Shown: one piece after another, positions 1-9,094 of the stretch | Numbering within the stretch: the stretch's first letter is position 1 | Layout: every line of letters begins with the position of its first letter | Source of the DNA: an uncultured Verrucomicrobiota bacterium | Lineage (GTDB): Bacteria > Verrucomicrobiota > Verrucomicrobiia > Verrucomicrobiales > Akkermansiaceae | Length of the DNA: 44,066 nucleotides | Direction: 5' to 3' | Assembly: GCA_937867415.1 (NCBI GenBank) | Contig: CALMKO010000293.1 | Span: 1-44,066, forward strand | The notes under the pieces: generated by a model | The model's input: only the letters and a program-made list of their open reading frames with translations | Told to the model about the DNA's origin: nothing | Databases searched by the model: none | Made by a program: the position numbers and the translations under genes

Positions 1-84
1 CGGGAGCCTGAACGGGAGCCTGAACGGGAGCCTGAACGGGAGCCTGAACGGGAGCTTGAACGGGAGCTTGAACGGGAGCCTGGA
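1..84 (+). repeat. 12-bp tandem repeat, about seven units
   Basis: The unit CGGGAGCCTGAA is repeated head to tail. Units 5 and 6 carry CTT instead of CCT, and unit 7 ends in GGA. The array may extend left of the window. It lies within the partial reading frame described at 1-147, and the 12-bp period keeps the frame, so copy number can change by slippage without frameshift. Confidence 0.9.
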
Positions 85-147
85 CCGGCGGGGAAGACGC
101 CGCTGCTTGTTGGACTGGCGCAGGAGGCGCTGGCGGGGCTTGGATGA
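1..147 (+). CDS. C-terminal end of a protein with RE(P/L)E tetrapeptide repeats (partial)
   Basis: Frame 1 is open from the window edge to a TGA at 145-147. It encodes about seven Arg-Glu-Pro/Leu-Glu tetrapeptides followed by a short tail (PGPAGKTPLLVGLAQEALAG). The beginning lies outside the window, so the function cannot be judged. The highly charged, proline-containing repeat suggests a flexible C-terminal tail. It might also be a non-coding minisatellite that happens to be open, but the repeat is a multiple of three and the frame closes cleanly shortly after it, which favours coding. Confidence 0.5.
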   Translation, partial: REPEREPEREPEREPERELERELEREPGPAGKTPLLVGLAQEALAGLG

Positions 148-609
148 CCGCGTTACACGATGGACAGGGGCCAACGACCCCGGCAAAGCTGCTAGGAACT
201 GTCAGCTTGATGCCGCAGGCGGGACATAAAAATGAAATAGAGTCGTTGGCCATTCGGATTGACATGCAAAGTATGCAAAATTTGCACCTCCGTCAATCCT
301 TCAGAGATGTTTACCTTCAAATCCGCAGTTGGTGTTGAGGATGAGGGGCTCACCAACCCCGTCTTGAATGTCTCACTTACGACCGGCAGAAAGATGGGTA
401 AATGTGAATTCGCCGACCGGACCCCTACAAAGATTTGGGCGAGCGGCGCCAAATCTCGCACCCCACATCGGCAAGAGCACCAAACCAAGGTTGGGCGTTT
501 CCCTACGGCAAAGCGGTCGATGAATGCATCCTCTGAAACCCTAGCAGCCTGTCGGATTTAACGCATTTGGAAAGAGGGTGTCGAGATGCAGGTGTTAGGC
601 GACTCGCGG
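148..609. other. no recognisable gene
   Basis: Reading frames of up to about 100 codons exist on both strands, but none has a recognisable domain, a signal peptide or a good relation to its neighbours. The stretch lies between a repeat-tailed protein and a truncated insertion-sequence gene, so it may be remnant mobile DNA. I see no tRNA-like fold, no CRISPR repeat and no copy of the window's 18-bp dyad here. Confidence 0.5.
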
Positions 610-786
610 CTACTTGAGAGTGTCCTTCTTGACGCCGGAATAGTGACTCTTCCAACGCTGGGAGGTCGCCATGCTCACCGCAATGAGCCGCCAGATTTCC
701 CCCACGATCTTGCCGCCGGCCAAGGCCTCTTCCGCGGTCCGCAGCTTCTTGATCATTTCTTCGGGCTTGTGTCTTTTTGTTTTCAT
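610..786 (-). pseudogene. truncated IS3-family transposase OrfA
   Basis: On the minus strand an ATG at 784-786 opens a 58-residue frame beginning MKTKRHKPEEMIKKLRTAEE and continuing with LAGGKIVGEIWRLIAVS. This matches the N-terminal helix-turn-helix of IS3-family OrfA proteins (typical start M-K-x-x-R-H-x-P-E-E-I-I-K-K-L-R-x-A-E, then G-K-x-x-G-E). Family members are usually about 90-100 residues, with a leucine-zipper tail after the G-G-M-K segment. Here the frame reaches a stop at G-V-K-K-D-T-L-K, and no OrfB follows. It is therefore a truncated relic, not an active element. I could not find terminal inverted repeats. Confidence 0.75.
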
Positions 787-1026
787 GGGAGTCGTTGACG
801 CTCACGCGCCGGAACTCTCATAACTCATGGACCCGTTTTTTAGGGGCATTCCACGATGGAGGAGGCGGGCAACTTCATCCACCATCCCTACTCGAACGTC
901 GCACTTCGCGAAATCCCGGGTTCGGCTGAGTTCCTCGCGCTTCACCGGCATGATCTGTCGCAAACGGGTCGTCGCGATTCCCGATTCTATCCGGGGATCG
1001 CCTCATGATCGGGAGGTTCCAGTAAA
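787..1026. other. spacer before the first dyad, no convincing gene
   Basis: A 50-codon frame (856-1008, +) is open from ATG to TGA but has no recognisable domain and no homologue elsewhere in the window. I see no terminator and no relic of the kinase, regulator or glycosidase genes, unlike the spacers before the dyads at 19769 and 28618. Confidence 0.4.
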
Positions 1027-1044
1027 ATGGCCCGTTCAGGCCAT
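1027..1044. promoter_or_regulatory. 18-bp dyad operator, copy 1 (GH106-GH43-GH106-GH42 unit)
   Basis: ATGGCCCGTTCAGGCCAT is a dyad with two central-region mismatches to the consensus ATGGCCTGATCAGGCCAT shared by eight intergenic sites in this window. It lies 89 bp before the GH106 start at 1134. Its right flank is unlike the CCC-rich leaders of copies 2-6, so the match is not explained by a recent leader duplication. Its role as a binding site is inferred from recurrence, symmetry and position. Confidence 0.75.
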
Positions 1045-1049
1045 ATAAT
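1044..1049 (+). promoter_or_regulatory. possible -10 hexamer abutting dyad copy 1
   Basis: TATAAT begins at the last base of the dyad and is a perfect match to the sigma-70 -10 consensus. A -35 box would fall near 1021-1026 (AGTAAA), which is poor, so the dyad would occupy the spacer. The other seven copies do not have TATAAT here, so it may be chance. Confidence 0.35.
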
Positions 1050-1133
1050 GAATCATGTCGGGAGAGTAGCCTCTCTTCTCCTGATTGTCGCTGAGCGGGT
1101 CTCGCCAATCCGTTTCAAAGCCCTGTCTTTCCG

Positions 1134-4100
1134 ATGCACATAAAATCCACGATTCCTCTGTTTTTTTCGGCGTTGCTGAGCGTCACCGATGCGCAGGTAG
1201 AGCTGAAGTCCGCCGACTTCAAGACGCCGCCGAAATCGACGCAACTGCACACTTGGTGGCACTGGATGGACGGAAATGTTTCCAAGGATGGGATCACCAA
1301 GGACCTTGAGTCGATGCAGCGGCAGGGGATCGTGCAGGCGACAATCATCAATATTGGCAAAAACTATCCACGAGAGGTCGAGGGGCCCAAAATTAAATTC
1401 AATTCGCCGGAGTGGATCGAAATGTTCCAGTGGGCCTTGGCCGAAGCCAACCGGCTGGGGATTACCATGGGGGCTTCAACGATCGATGGCTACGGCACCA
1501 CGGGTGGCCCGTGGATCACGCCCGAGATGTCGATGAAACAGTATGCGTGGAGCACGACCGACATCGCTGGCGGGAAAGAAGTCAACATCCCCCTAGCGCA
1601 ACCCCTTGTGGTGGAAAACTTCTACCGCGACGTGGCTGTGATCGCTTACCCCTTTGAAGGTAAAAAAAGCGCGTTCCATGAAGGGATCGAAAACATCAAG
1701 GTGAACGGTGTCGCTGTTGGATCTGTTCTCACCGATGGCAATCCGAAAACCGAGATCAACTTAAAAAAAGGCGATGTGATCGACATTGCCTTCAAAGAAA
1801 ATTTTGAAGCCGCTCAACTGGCGTTGTTGCCGCATCTCATCTTTTGCTGGGACGACATGGCAAAGGTATCTGTCGGATTCACACTTTCATCATCTGACAA
1901 CGGCAAGGAATTCGAGAAAATTTTCGACATCGAAATCACCGGTGTGAACCGGTCCGTTTCGAAAGCGTTCACCCCCACGAACAAGAAGTTCTATCGAATT
2001 GAATTCCTCAAAAACAATTTCAAATACTTCGATGACTATCCACTTGCGGAACTCGAACTATCAAAGGGTGACGAAGAACCGCTCTTTTCACCCCGGATTG
2101 CGTCGTTCTTTGAAAAGACCGCATCGGTCTTTGATGTTGGTGAGAAAGTGTTCGAGCCAAGTTCCGCTTCGATGGCGAAAAGCATAGATCAGAAGGCGAT
2201 CATCGACCTTACGGGATTCATGGCGGCCGATGGCACGCTCAAGTGGCAGGCACCCGCAGGGAATTGGCGCGTGATTCGTTTCGGATACACCTCGACGGGC
2301 GTCAAGAACGATCCTCCAACGACGGAGGGTCGTGGATTGGAGGCGGATAAGATGGACTCGGCAGCGCTGGATTTGCACATCAACAGCTATGCGAAGAGAC
2401 TTGTCGAAGCAGCGGGTGACCATAAAGGGAGTACCCTCAAATTTTTCCTGATGGACAGCTGGGAGGCTGAATTTCAAACATGGTCGAAAACATTCCCGGA
2501 AGAATTCAAGAGCCGTCGGGGTTACAGTATCCTTCCATGGATTCCGGTGCTGTGTGGTGAGACGATTGGCAGCATTAAACTCTCGGAAGCGTTTCTCCAT
2601 GATTTCCGCAAGACCATAGCCGACCTCATCGGCCAGAACTACTACAAGCGCTTCAGCGAACTCTGCCGTGAAAACGGTATGGAAATGCACGCCGAGGCAA
2701 TCTATAACAACTGGGGTGGTTACCCTCCTCTCGAACCTCTGAAGGCGAACCAGTATATTGACATCCCAATGACTGAATTCTGGGCGGAGCAGGATGAAAA
2801 CAACTTTCCAGCCTACAAGGCGGAAGATAGACCCAAGCCCGGGTTTCCCACGTCTTCCGCCCTTGCTTATGACAAACAGCTGATCGGTTCCGAGGCCTAT
2901 ACGAGTTTCGCCCACTATACGGAAACTCCGTTCGACCTAAAGCCTTTCGGGGACGCGTCGTATTGTTCCGGGGTTAACCAACTGATTCTTCATAGCTTCG
3001 TTCATCAACCATTCGACAAAAAGCCGGGGATGACTCTGGGGAAATTCGGCGCGCATTTCAACCGGAACAACCCATGGTGGGAGTTTACCCAGGATTGGCT
3101 TACGTATCATTCGCGAATCCAATATGTGCTTCAGAAAGGACATCCTGTGATGGATGTGATGTTCTATGCTGGAGACGAGCTTTCCCAGAACTTCACCCGG
3201 AGTTTTCTCAAGGATTTGCCATTTGGATTCCAAGCCAGTGCGTGTAACTTTGAGATGCTGGACAAACGCGCGAAGGTGATTGATGGCCGGATCTCTTTCG
3301 GTGGGAAAGCAAGCTATCCGATTCTCATGCTGCCAAACAGCACCAAAATGGAATTGGCGACGTTGCGCCGGATCGCCAAGTTAGTTGACGAAGGAGCAGT
3401 TGTCTATGGTCCCAAGCCATTTGAAATGTTATCGATTCCCGATATCAACAAAAGTGAGGCGGAATTTAAAGACCTAGTCAAACAAGTTTGGGGTGATTCC
3501 GGTGAAAATCGTTACGGAAAAGGTATGGTGATCTCCGGTAAGCCGATGGGTGACCTCATTAACAGCCTGAAGCTTGTTCCCGACTTAACGACTGACCGCA
3601 ATGACCCGAAGGAACTTATGTATATTCACCGGAAGATCGAAGACTTGGACGTCTATTTCGTTTTCAATCAGCAGAACAAGCAGTTGAATCGTGAAATTCT
3701 CTTCCGGGTGTGTGGAAAATCACCGGAAATATGGGACCCAGCAAGCGGAACCGTTTCTGCGCCCGCAATCTACTCGCAGGAGCAGACACAAACCCGAATC
3801 CCGGTTTCTCTGAAGCCTTACGAGGCGAAAATCTTCGTTTTCAAAAAGCAAGCTGCGGAACCATTCATTCACAAAGTCTCTCTGGCAGGGCGACAAGTTT
3901 TCCCGCAGCCTCAAGCTGGCAGCGAGGCAGACGCGATTCCACGCGTGACTTGCCGCGATGGGAAGTTCGAATTTACAGGCGATCATGCGGGTGACTATTC
4001 GTTTGAGGTGCGCGGCGGTCGAGTGATCCCCATGAACTTGGCGGCACCAAAAGTGATCGATCTGCAAGGCGTAAAAACAACGATTGAGTTTGCCTCCATC

Positions 4101-4559
4101 GCGAAGGAGGCGATTCCCCTGATCGAGGTTAACGGTCTGAAATCGCTGACTGATTTCGATGATCCTGCTATCAAATACTTTGCTGGAAAGGCCAGGTATT
4201 CGATGGAGTTTTCTTTTCCCAAAGATCTTACATCCAGCAGCAAATCCATTACGCTTAATCTGGGAGATCTGAGCGCAACGGCAGAGGTGCGCCTGAATGG
4301 AAAGCCCGTGGGATTTGCTTGGATTCCCAATTCGGAGTTTGAAGTAAGCCACCTTCTGCAAAAGGCAAACAAACTGGAGGTTACCGTTGCGAATGTCTGC
4401 CGCAACCGGTTCATTGGAGATCTGAGGCAAAGTGGTGAAATCAAGAGTCTTTGGACGACATCGCCTATTGAAACGATCCTAAATAAGGACATGCCTTTGA
4501 AGCCATCGGGATTGATCGGACCGGTAAAGATATCTGCCTACCAAACCTATTCCGAATAA
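1134..4559 (+). CDS. secreted GH106-family alpha-L-rhamnosidase
   Basis: The 1141-residue product starts with a Sec-type signal peptide (MHIKSTIPLFFSALLSVTDA). It then shows the GH106 opening motif TWWHWMDGNVSKDGITKDLE near residues 41-60. Further family landmarks are DSWEAEF near 440, MTEFWAEQ near 547 and GSEAYTSF near 585, followed by the segment ending ILHSFVHQPF. A beta-sandwich sugar-binding module at about 1010-1141 carries VRLNGKPVGFAW and ends SGLIGPVKI, as in many GH106 and GH2-like enzymes. GH106 enzymes hydrolyse alpha-L-rhamnosides from rhamnogalacturonans and other glycans by inversion. The gene is first in a tight unit behind dyad copy 1, 20 bp before the GH43 gene. The exact linkage cannot be read from sequence. 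Confidence 0.9.
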   Translation: MHIKSTIPLFFSALLSVTDAQVELKSADFKTPPKSTQLHTWWHWMDGNVSKDGITKDLESMQRQGIVQATIINIGKNYPREVEGPKIKFNSPEWIEMFQWALAEANRLGITMGASTIDGYGTTGGPWITPEMSMKQYAWSTTDIAGGKEVNIPLAQPLVVENFYRDVAVIAYPFEGKKSAFHEGIENIKVNGVAVGSVLTDGNPKTEINLKKGDVIDIAFKENFEAAQLALLPHLIFCWDDMAKVSVGFTLSSSDNGKEFEKIFDIEITGVNRSVSKAFTPTNKKFYRIEFLKNNFKYFDDYPLAELELSKGDEEPLFSPRIASFFEKTASVFDVGEKVFEPSSASMAKSIDQKAIIDLTGFMAADGTLKWQAPAGNWRVIRFGYTSTGVKNDPPTTEGRGLEADKMDSAALDLHINSYAKRLVEAAGDHKGSTLKFFLMDSWEAEFQTWSKTFPEEFKSRRGYSILPWIPVLCGETIGSIKLSEAFLHDFRKTIADLIGQNYYKRFSELCRENGMEMHAEAIYNNWGGYPPLEPLKANQYIDIPMTEFWAEQDENNFPAYKAEDRPKPGFPTSSALAYDKQLIGSEAYTSFAHYTETPFDLKPFGDASYCSGVNQLILHSFVHQPFDKKPGMTLGKFGAHFNRNNPWWEFTQDWLTYHSRIQYVLQKGHPVMDVMFYAGDELSQNFTRSFLKDLPFGFQASACNFEMLDKRAKVIDGRISFGGKASYPILMLPNSTKMELATLRRIAKLVDEGAVVYGPKPFEMLSIPDINKSEAEFKDLVKQVWGDSGENRYGKGMVISGKPMGDLINSLKLVPDLTTDRNDPKELMYIHRKIEDLDVYFVFNQQNKQLNREILFRVCGKSPEIWDPASGTVSAPAIYSQEQTQTRIPVSLKPYEAKIFVFKKQAAEPFIHKVSLAGRQVFPQPQAGSEADAIPRVTCRDGKFEFTGDHAGDYSFEVRGGRVIPMNLAAPKVIDLQGVKTTIEFASIAKEAIPLIEVNGLKSLTDFDDPAIKYFAGKARYSMEFSFPKDLTSSSKSITLNLGDLSATAEVRLNGKPVGFAWIPNSEFEVSHLLQKANKLEVTVANVCRNRFIGDLRQSGEIKSLWTTSPIETILNKDMPLKPSGLIGPVKISAYQTYSE

Positions 4560-4579
4560 CACAATTTTTACACTAATCC

Positions 4580-5794
4580 GTGATTCGACTTCATCCTTTG
4601 ATCTCAAGATTCCTTATTGTATATGGAATCGCGACAACTTTGCTAATGGCGGAGAAAGTCGCGACGACCGATCATATCGTGCCTCCTCAATCTCAGCAGT
4701 CAGAGCGGTCCTTTAAATATACCAATCCGATCACCCGTGAACCTTCGCAATCCTTGCGGGATCACATGGTCCTCAAGGTGGGTGATCGTTGGTATATGAC
4801 CGGAAGTTCCCAGCCAATCTGGGGCGGCCAAAATCCCGGCGTGCGTCTGATGGTATCCGATGATCTTTTGAACTGGAAGGATGCGGGATGGTGCATTGAT
4901 GCGTCGAAACTCCCCGCAGGCTGTCCCTACAACGGAAGATTCTGGGCACCCGAACTGCATCAAATCCGTGGCAAGTTCTATTTGTCCGTCAACTCCGGAT
5001 TTGAAGGACCCAAGGCAGGCAATTCACGACTGGATGGCCACCGGGTCTGGATTTTCGAGTCGGATAAGATCGGCGGTCCTTACGAAGTGCTGACACCCAA
5101 CGGGCTGGTTCTTGCAGATCCCAAAATCTTCACCAACGACGGGACGATGTTCGCCGATGACGATGGAAGAACCTATGTTTACTGCGGCGGGGACGGCTTG
5201 TGGCAGGCGGAAATCGATTTGAAAACCGGCAAGTTGATGAACGAGAATGATGGCTCGAATGGATTCAAAAGAGTCTTTAGTCATCGGGACGTTGGGAACC
5301 CGGACTGGATGATCGGTGGAATCGAGGGGCCATGGGTGATGAAACGCCATGGTTCCTATTGGATGTTTTTTTCGTCGTGGTCACGGGGTTATGAGGTGGG
5401 AATTCTACGTGCGGAAAGTCCACAGGGCCCGTGGCGTCTCGCCCAGCCGGAGCCGGTGTTTGGAACGCGCAAGCGCGCGCATCGGGAGGAGATCGCTAAG
5501 AAAGACGGCTACCCAAACCTGGTCTATGATGATACCATGGATCCTTATGTGGAGGTAGGTCACAACGCGGTGTTTGAAGGGCCGGATGGGAAAGACTGGA
5601 TCTGTTGTCATTATTGGCTTCAGGGGAAGGCTGGCGGCAAGAATGATTTCGGAGGCCTGATTCCCGTTTATGAAAATACCCAAGAACAGCTGGGAATCGA
5701 ACCTCTCCTTTACGAAAATGGGAAATGGCGCGTCAACGGTCCGACGTGGGAGCCGCATGAAGTAACTTGTATAGAAAATGCTAAGTCAAATTAG
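4580..5794 (+). CDS. secreted GH43-family beta-propeller glycosidase
   Basis: The 404-residue product uses a GTG start, chosen because it supplies a signal peptide (IRLHPLISRFLIVYGIATTLL) that the downstream ATG near 4646 would lose. The fold is the five-bladed GH43 propeller. Candidate catalytic residues are D61 in SLRDHMVLKVGDRWYMTG (general base), the D-D-D-G segment near residues 192-195 in MFADDDGRTYVY, and E249 in IEGPWVMKRHGSYWMFF (general acid). A late GHNAVFEGPDG motif is also typical. GH43 members are mostly arabinofuranosidases, xylosidases or exo-galactosidases; which one applies here is unknown. The gene lies between two GH106 genes, only four bases before the likely start of the next, so co-transcription is very likely. 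Confidence 0.88.
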   Translation: MIRLHPLISRFLIVYGIATTLLMAEKVATTDHIVPPQSQQSERSFKYTNPITREPSQSLRDHMVLKVGDRWYMTGSSQPIWGGQNPGVRLMVSDDLLNWKDAGWCIDASKLPAGCPYNGRFWAPELHQIRGKFYLSVNSGFEGPKAGNSRLDGHRVWIFESDKIGGPYEVLTPNGLVLADPKIFTNDGTMFADDDGRTYVYCGGDGLWQAEIDLKTGKLMNENDGSNGFKRVFSHRDVGNPDWMIGGIEGPWVMKRHGSYWMFFSSWSRGYEVGILRAESPQGPWRLAQPEPVFGTRKRAHREEIAKKDGYPNLVYDDTMDPYVEVGHNAVFEGPDGKDWICCHYWLQGKAGGKNDFGGLIPVYENTQEQLGIEPLLYENGKWRVNGPTWEPHEVTCIENAKSN

Positions 5795-5798
5795 AAGA

Positions 5799-8700
5799 AT
5801 GAACTTCACTCGTGTCATCAGTTTGAGAGTCCTTTGCGCAGCTGCACTCATTGCTGCTGGCCCCACTTCGATGTGTGCGGAGTCGAATCAAGCAGCTCAG
5901 GATCATTTGTCGCAGTCATTCAAGTCACCTCCGGATGGTTCAAAGCCTTGGGTAATTATGTGGTGGTTTGAAAAGATAACACCCGAAGATATCACCCTTC
6001 ATCTGGAGGAACTCAAAGCCAAGGGCGTCGGTGGGGTCTTGTTGATCGACCTTGCCGGGATGCCGAAGGCGAAGTTTCTCAGTGAACCGTGGCGTGTTCT
6101 GTTCCGCCACGCGGTTAAGGAAGCGGGGCGTCTGGGACTGAAAATGGCATCAAATGTCTGTGTGGGCTGGCCGTCGGGAGGCGAGTGGACCTCACCGGAG
6201 AATTCGGCGTGGATGACGGTGAGTTCGACGTTGACTCTTGAAGGGGGGCAAGCGTTTCAAGGGAAGTTGCCCGAACCGGCGGGACGGGGAGTGCTTTACA
6301 AGGATGTGGCAGTGCAGGCTTTCCAAGTATCAGCGGCGGATGTTGAACCGCGACCGGCGATCAGCCTGAACGGAAATACGGATCAACTGCCCAATCTGCT
6401 TGATGGAAACTATAACACTGGCTGGAAGACGGAAGGTATCGATTCTCCCGCGATCACCATTGATTTCGGTTCACCTAAAAAAGTAGATTGGATCTGGCTG
6501 GAAGTGGCTGGAACCAGCACGTTAGAATCTTCCGAGGATGGCAAGGTTTTCACGAAGGTATGGAGCGGTCACACCATTCCCTGGAACAATGTGATTTATC
6601 AAGCAGTGCCCACAACGAGCGCGCGCTGGTATCGCCTGAATCCGCCGACCAAATCATTGGTGCGTGATTTTGCAATTGGGACCAGAGACGAAGTCCGACG
6701 TGTCGCCGGCCTTGTGGCCAAACGTGGATCGGGACATCCGCTGGGAGTTCTGGAAACTTCTCAAAGCGATCAGATGGCAGTGGTGAAGGAAAATCTGCAA
6801 GCCCTGCCGAACGATTCGCCTTTGATGACTCAAAGCATGATCGATCTGACGGACAAAGTTCTACCCGATGGAACACTGAGTTGGGACGTGCCTGTCGGCA
6901 AGTGGAAGGTGGTGCGTGTGGGCCAGACAACGACGGGAATTCACGGATTTGATGGATTGCTTCCGGATTATCTCAGTACGACTGCCACGGAACAGAACTT
7001 TGATGAACTCAAAGCGCTCATCGAGGACGCCGGACCACTTGTCGGAACGACCTTTGAATATCTGCACGAGGACAATGTCGAGATCGAGGGGCTTTACTCG
7101 TGGTCACCAGTATTTCTTGAGGAGTTCAGGAAGCGGCGGGGCTATGAACCTGCACCGTATCTGGCAACCATGGCAGGTGAGATCGTGGAGAACCTCGAAA
7201 TCACCGATCGGTTTCTCGCCGATGTCCGGCGAACGATCGCTGATTGCGTGGCGGACAATCATTACGGGCGGTGGGCTTCGCTGGCGCACGCGAACGGAAT
7301 GAAAGTCAGGGCTGAGGCCGGTGGCCAGCACCACCCGAGGTTGCTTTGCAACGATGGTTTGTTGAATCAAGGTAAAATGGATCTTCCTCTGGCTGAGTTT
7401 TGGGAGAACAACTTTTGGCGCGAGAATCAGTTTCAACCGGGCAACCATCATCTCGAAGTTCCAGCCGGGTGGGACGAGATGGCGCAGAATGTGAATGCCA
7501 AACAGGCGGCATCAGCGGGACATCTCTACGGAAAACGGCAGGTAGGGACCGAGGCGTTCACCAGTATCGGGGGGCGGACCAACTGGCAGATCGCGCCAAG
7601 CGACTTGCTGCTGAATGCCAACATCGCATTTTGTGAAGGACTGAACGCATTCTATATTCATGGTTCCGCCACCTCGGGTCCTGCCGATGGTAAGCCCGGG
7701 AAAGCATTCGCCTGCGGAAGCCATTTCAACCACAATGTCACCTGGTGGAACATGGCGGCAAAGCCTTTCCTGACCTATCTGAGCAGATGTCAGTATTTGC
7801 TACAGCAGGGGAGTTTCGTCGCGGATGTGCTTTACTACGCGGGCGATGAAATCCCTTGTTTTGTGCCGCCGAAGAATATCGATCCATCCCGTGGGTTTGG
7901 ATATGACTATGATGTGTGCAATACGGATGTCCTTCTCAACCGGCTGGCGGTGAAAGACGGGATGCTCGTCACGCCCGATGGCATGAGTTACCGAGTTTTG
8001 GTTTTGCCGGATGGTGTGGCTCTGCCCTCCGTGGTGATGAAGCGGTTGAAAGAATTTGTATTGGAAGGCGCTACGATTATCGGGCAAAAACCGACTCGAA
8101 CGGTGGGTCTTTCCGGTTATCCTCAGAGCGAACAAACATTGAAGGAGACCGCTGAGAAGCTCTGGGTGAAAAAGGAAGTAGGGAAGGGGAGGGTGATCGA
8201 CGATCAAACGATTCGTGAGGTTCTCGCGAAGGATGACGTCATGCCCGATATCGTTTTCAAATCCGACAACAAGCAGGATTACTTTGATTATATTCACCGG
8301 AAAGACGGGGAAACTGAGATTTATTTTATCACGAACCGCAGGGCCACAACGACGCCAGTGGAGGTCACTTTCCGAGTCAAAGGCAAGGTGCCGGAGTTAT
8401 GGGATCCGAAAACCGGCGAGACGCGGTTTGCGGGAACCTTCAAAGAAGAGGATCATGGCACGATGTTGCCTCTCGAACTGGATCCTTATGGTTCGCTGTT
8501 CGTTCTTTTTAGAAAGCCAACGTCCGAAGCGCCGGTCGCGCCGAAACTTGCGAATTACGACAGTTCGAAGCCCCTGATGGAGCTCGGCGGTGCCTGGGAT
8601 GTCTCGTTTGACGTCGCATGGGGAGGACCGGACAAGGTTCAATTTGAACGCTTGGTGAGTTGGACAAGTCGTCCCGAGGAGGGCATCCGCTATTATTCCG

Positions 8701-9050
8701 GTGAGGCGGCTTATCACCAATCATTCGATCTGCCTGAAGGCGTTGACATGGCACAGCAATTCAGCCTGGATCTCGGCCTGGTGAAGAATGTCGCCGAAGT
8801 TTGGCTGAACGGCAAAAACCTCGGAGTGGCGTGGGCGATGCCCTTTCGCTTCGATCTAACGGGGGGGCTCAAGCCTACCGGCAACAAGCTGGAAGTGAAG
8901 GTCGTGAACCTCTGGTGCAACCGTCTGGCAGGAGATGCCAAGTTGCCGAAGGAACAGCAACCTAGCCGAACCAACGTAACGATTGACCCCAACGTAAAAC
9001 CTCTCGAATCGGGTCTGTTTGGCCCGGTGAAGATCCTGGTGACTCCTTGA
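5799..9050 (+). CDS. second secreted GH106-like glycosidase
   Basis: The preferred start, ATG at 5799, gives a signal peptide (MNFTRVISLRVLCAAALIAA). An ATG at 5778 would overlap the GH43 gene and add seven residues. The GH106-type opening is altered to IMWWFEKITPEDITLHLEEL. A discoidin-like insert lies at about residues 190-285 (LLDGNYNTGWKTEG, ARWYRLNPP). Catalytic-region landmarks are LHEDNVEIEG near 423, LAEFWENNFW near 532 and GTEAFTSIGG near 584. The C-terminal sugar-binding sandwich has VWLNGKNLGVAWAMPF and ends ESGLFGPVKI. It is clearly diverged from the 1134 gene, so a different rhamnosyl linkage or even another terminal sugar is possible. It is probably exported and co-transcribed with its neighbours. 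Confidence 0.85.
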   Translation: MNFTRVISLRVLCAAALIAAGPTSMCAESNQAAQDHLSQSFKSPPDGSKPWVIMWWFEKITPEDITLHLEELKAKGVGGVLLIDLAGMPKAKFLSEPWRVLFRHAVKEAGRLGLKMASNVCVGWPSGGEWTSPENSAWMTVSSTLTLEGGQAFQGKLPEPAGRGVLYKDVAVQAFQVSAADVEPRPAISLNGNTDQLPNLLDGNYNTGWKTEGIDSPAITIDFGSPKKVDWIWLEVAGTSTLESSEDGKVFTKVWSGHTIPWNNVIYQAVPTTSARWYRLNPPTKSLVRDFAIGTRDEVRRVAGLVAKRGSGHPLGVLETSQSDQMAVVKENLQALPNDSPLMTQSMIDLTDKVLPDGTLSWDVPVGKWKVVRVGQTTTGIHGFDGLLPDYLSTTATEQNFDELKALIEDAGPLVGTTFEYLHEDNVEIEGLYSWSPVFLEEFRKRRGYEPAPYLATMAGEIVENLEITDRFLADVRRTIADCVADNHYGRWASLAHANGMKVRAEAGGQHHPRLLCNDGLLNQGKMDLPLAEFWENNFWRENQFQPGNHHLEVPAGWDEMAQNVNAKQAASAGHLYGKRQVGTEAFTSIGGRTNWQIAPSDLLLNANIAFCEGLNAFYIHGSATSGPADGKPGKAFACGSHFNHNVTWWNMAAKPFLTYLSRCQYLLQQGSFVADVLYYAGDEIPCFVPPKNIDPSRGFGYDYDVCNTDVLLNRLAVKDGMLVTPDGMSYRVLVLPDGVALPSVVMKRLKEFVLEGATIIGQKPTRTVGLSGYPQSEQTLKETAEKLWVKKEVGKGRVIDDQTIREVLAKDDVMPDIVFKSDNKQDYFDYIHRKDGETEIYFITNRRATTTPVEVTFRVKGKVPELWDPKTGETRFAGTFKEEDHGTMLPLELDPYGSLFVLFRKPTSEAPVAPKLANYDSSKPLMELGGAWDVSFDVAWGGPDKVQFERLVSWTSRPEEGIRYYSGEAAYHQSFDLPEGVDMAQQFSLDLGLVKNVAEVWLNGKNLGVAWAMPFRFDLTGGLKPTGNKLEVKVVNLWCNRLAGDAKLPKEQQPSRTNVTIDPNVKPLESGLFGPVKILVTP

Positions 9051-9094
9051 ACCATCATTCCGAGCGGAAAAGCACTCCATCCCATCAATTCCCC

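Noticed and set aside
1-84. CRISPR array
   Set aside because: Units are 12 bp, contiguous and without spacers.
2088-2915. Long minus-strand frame of 275 codons within the GH106 gene
   Set aside because: It is antisense to a well-supported GH106 coding region and has no domain or start context. The same holds for 18319-19128 and 30531-31529.
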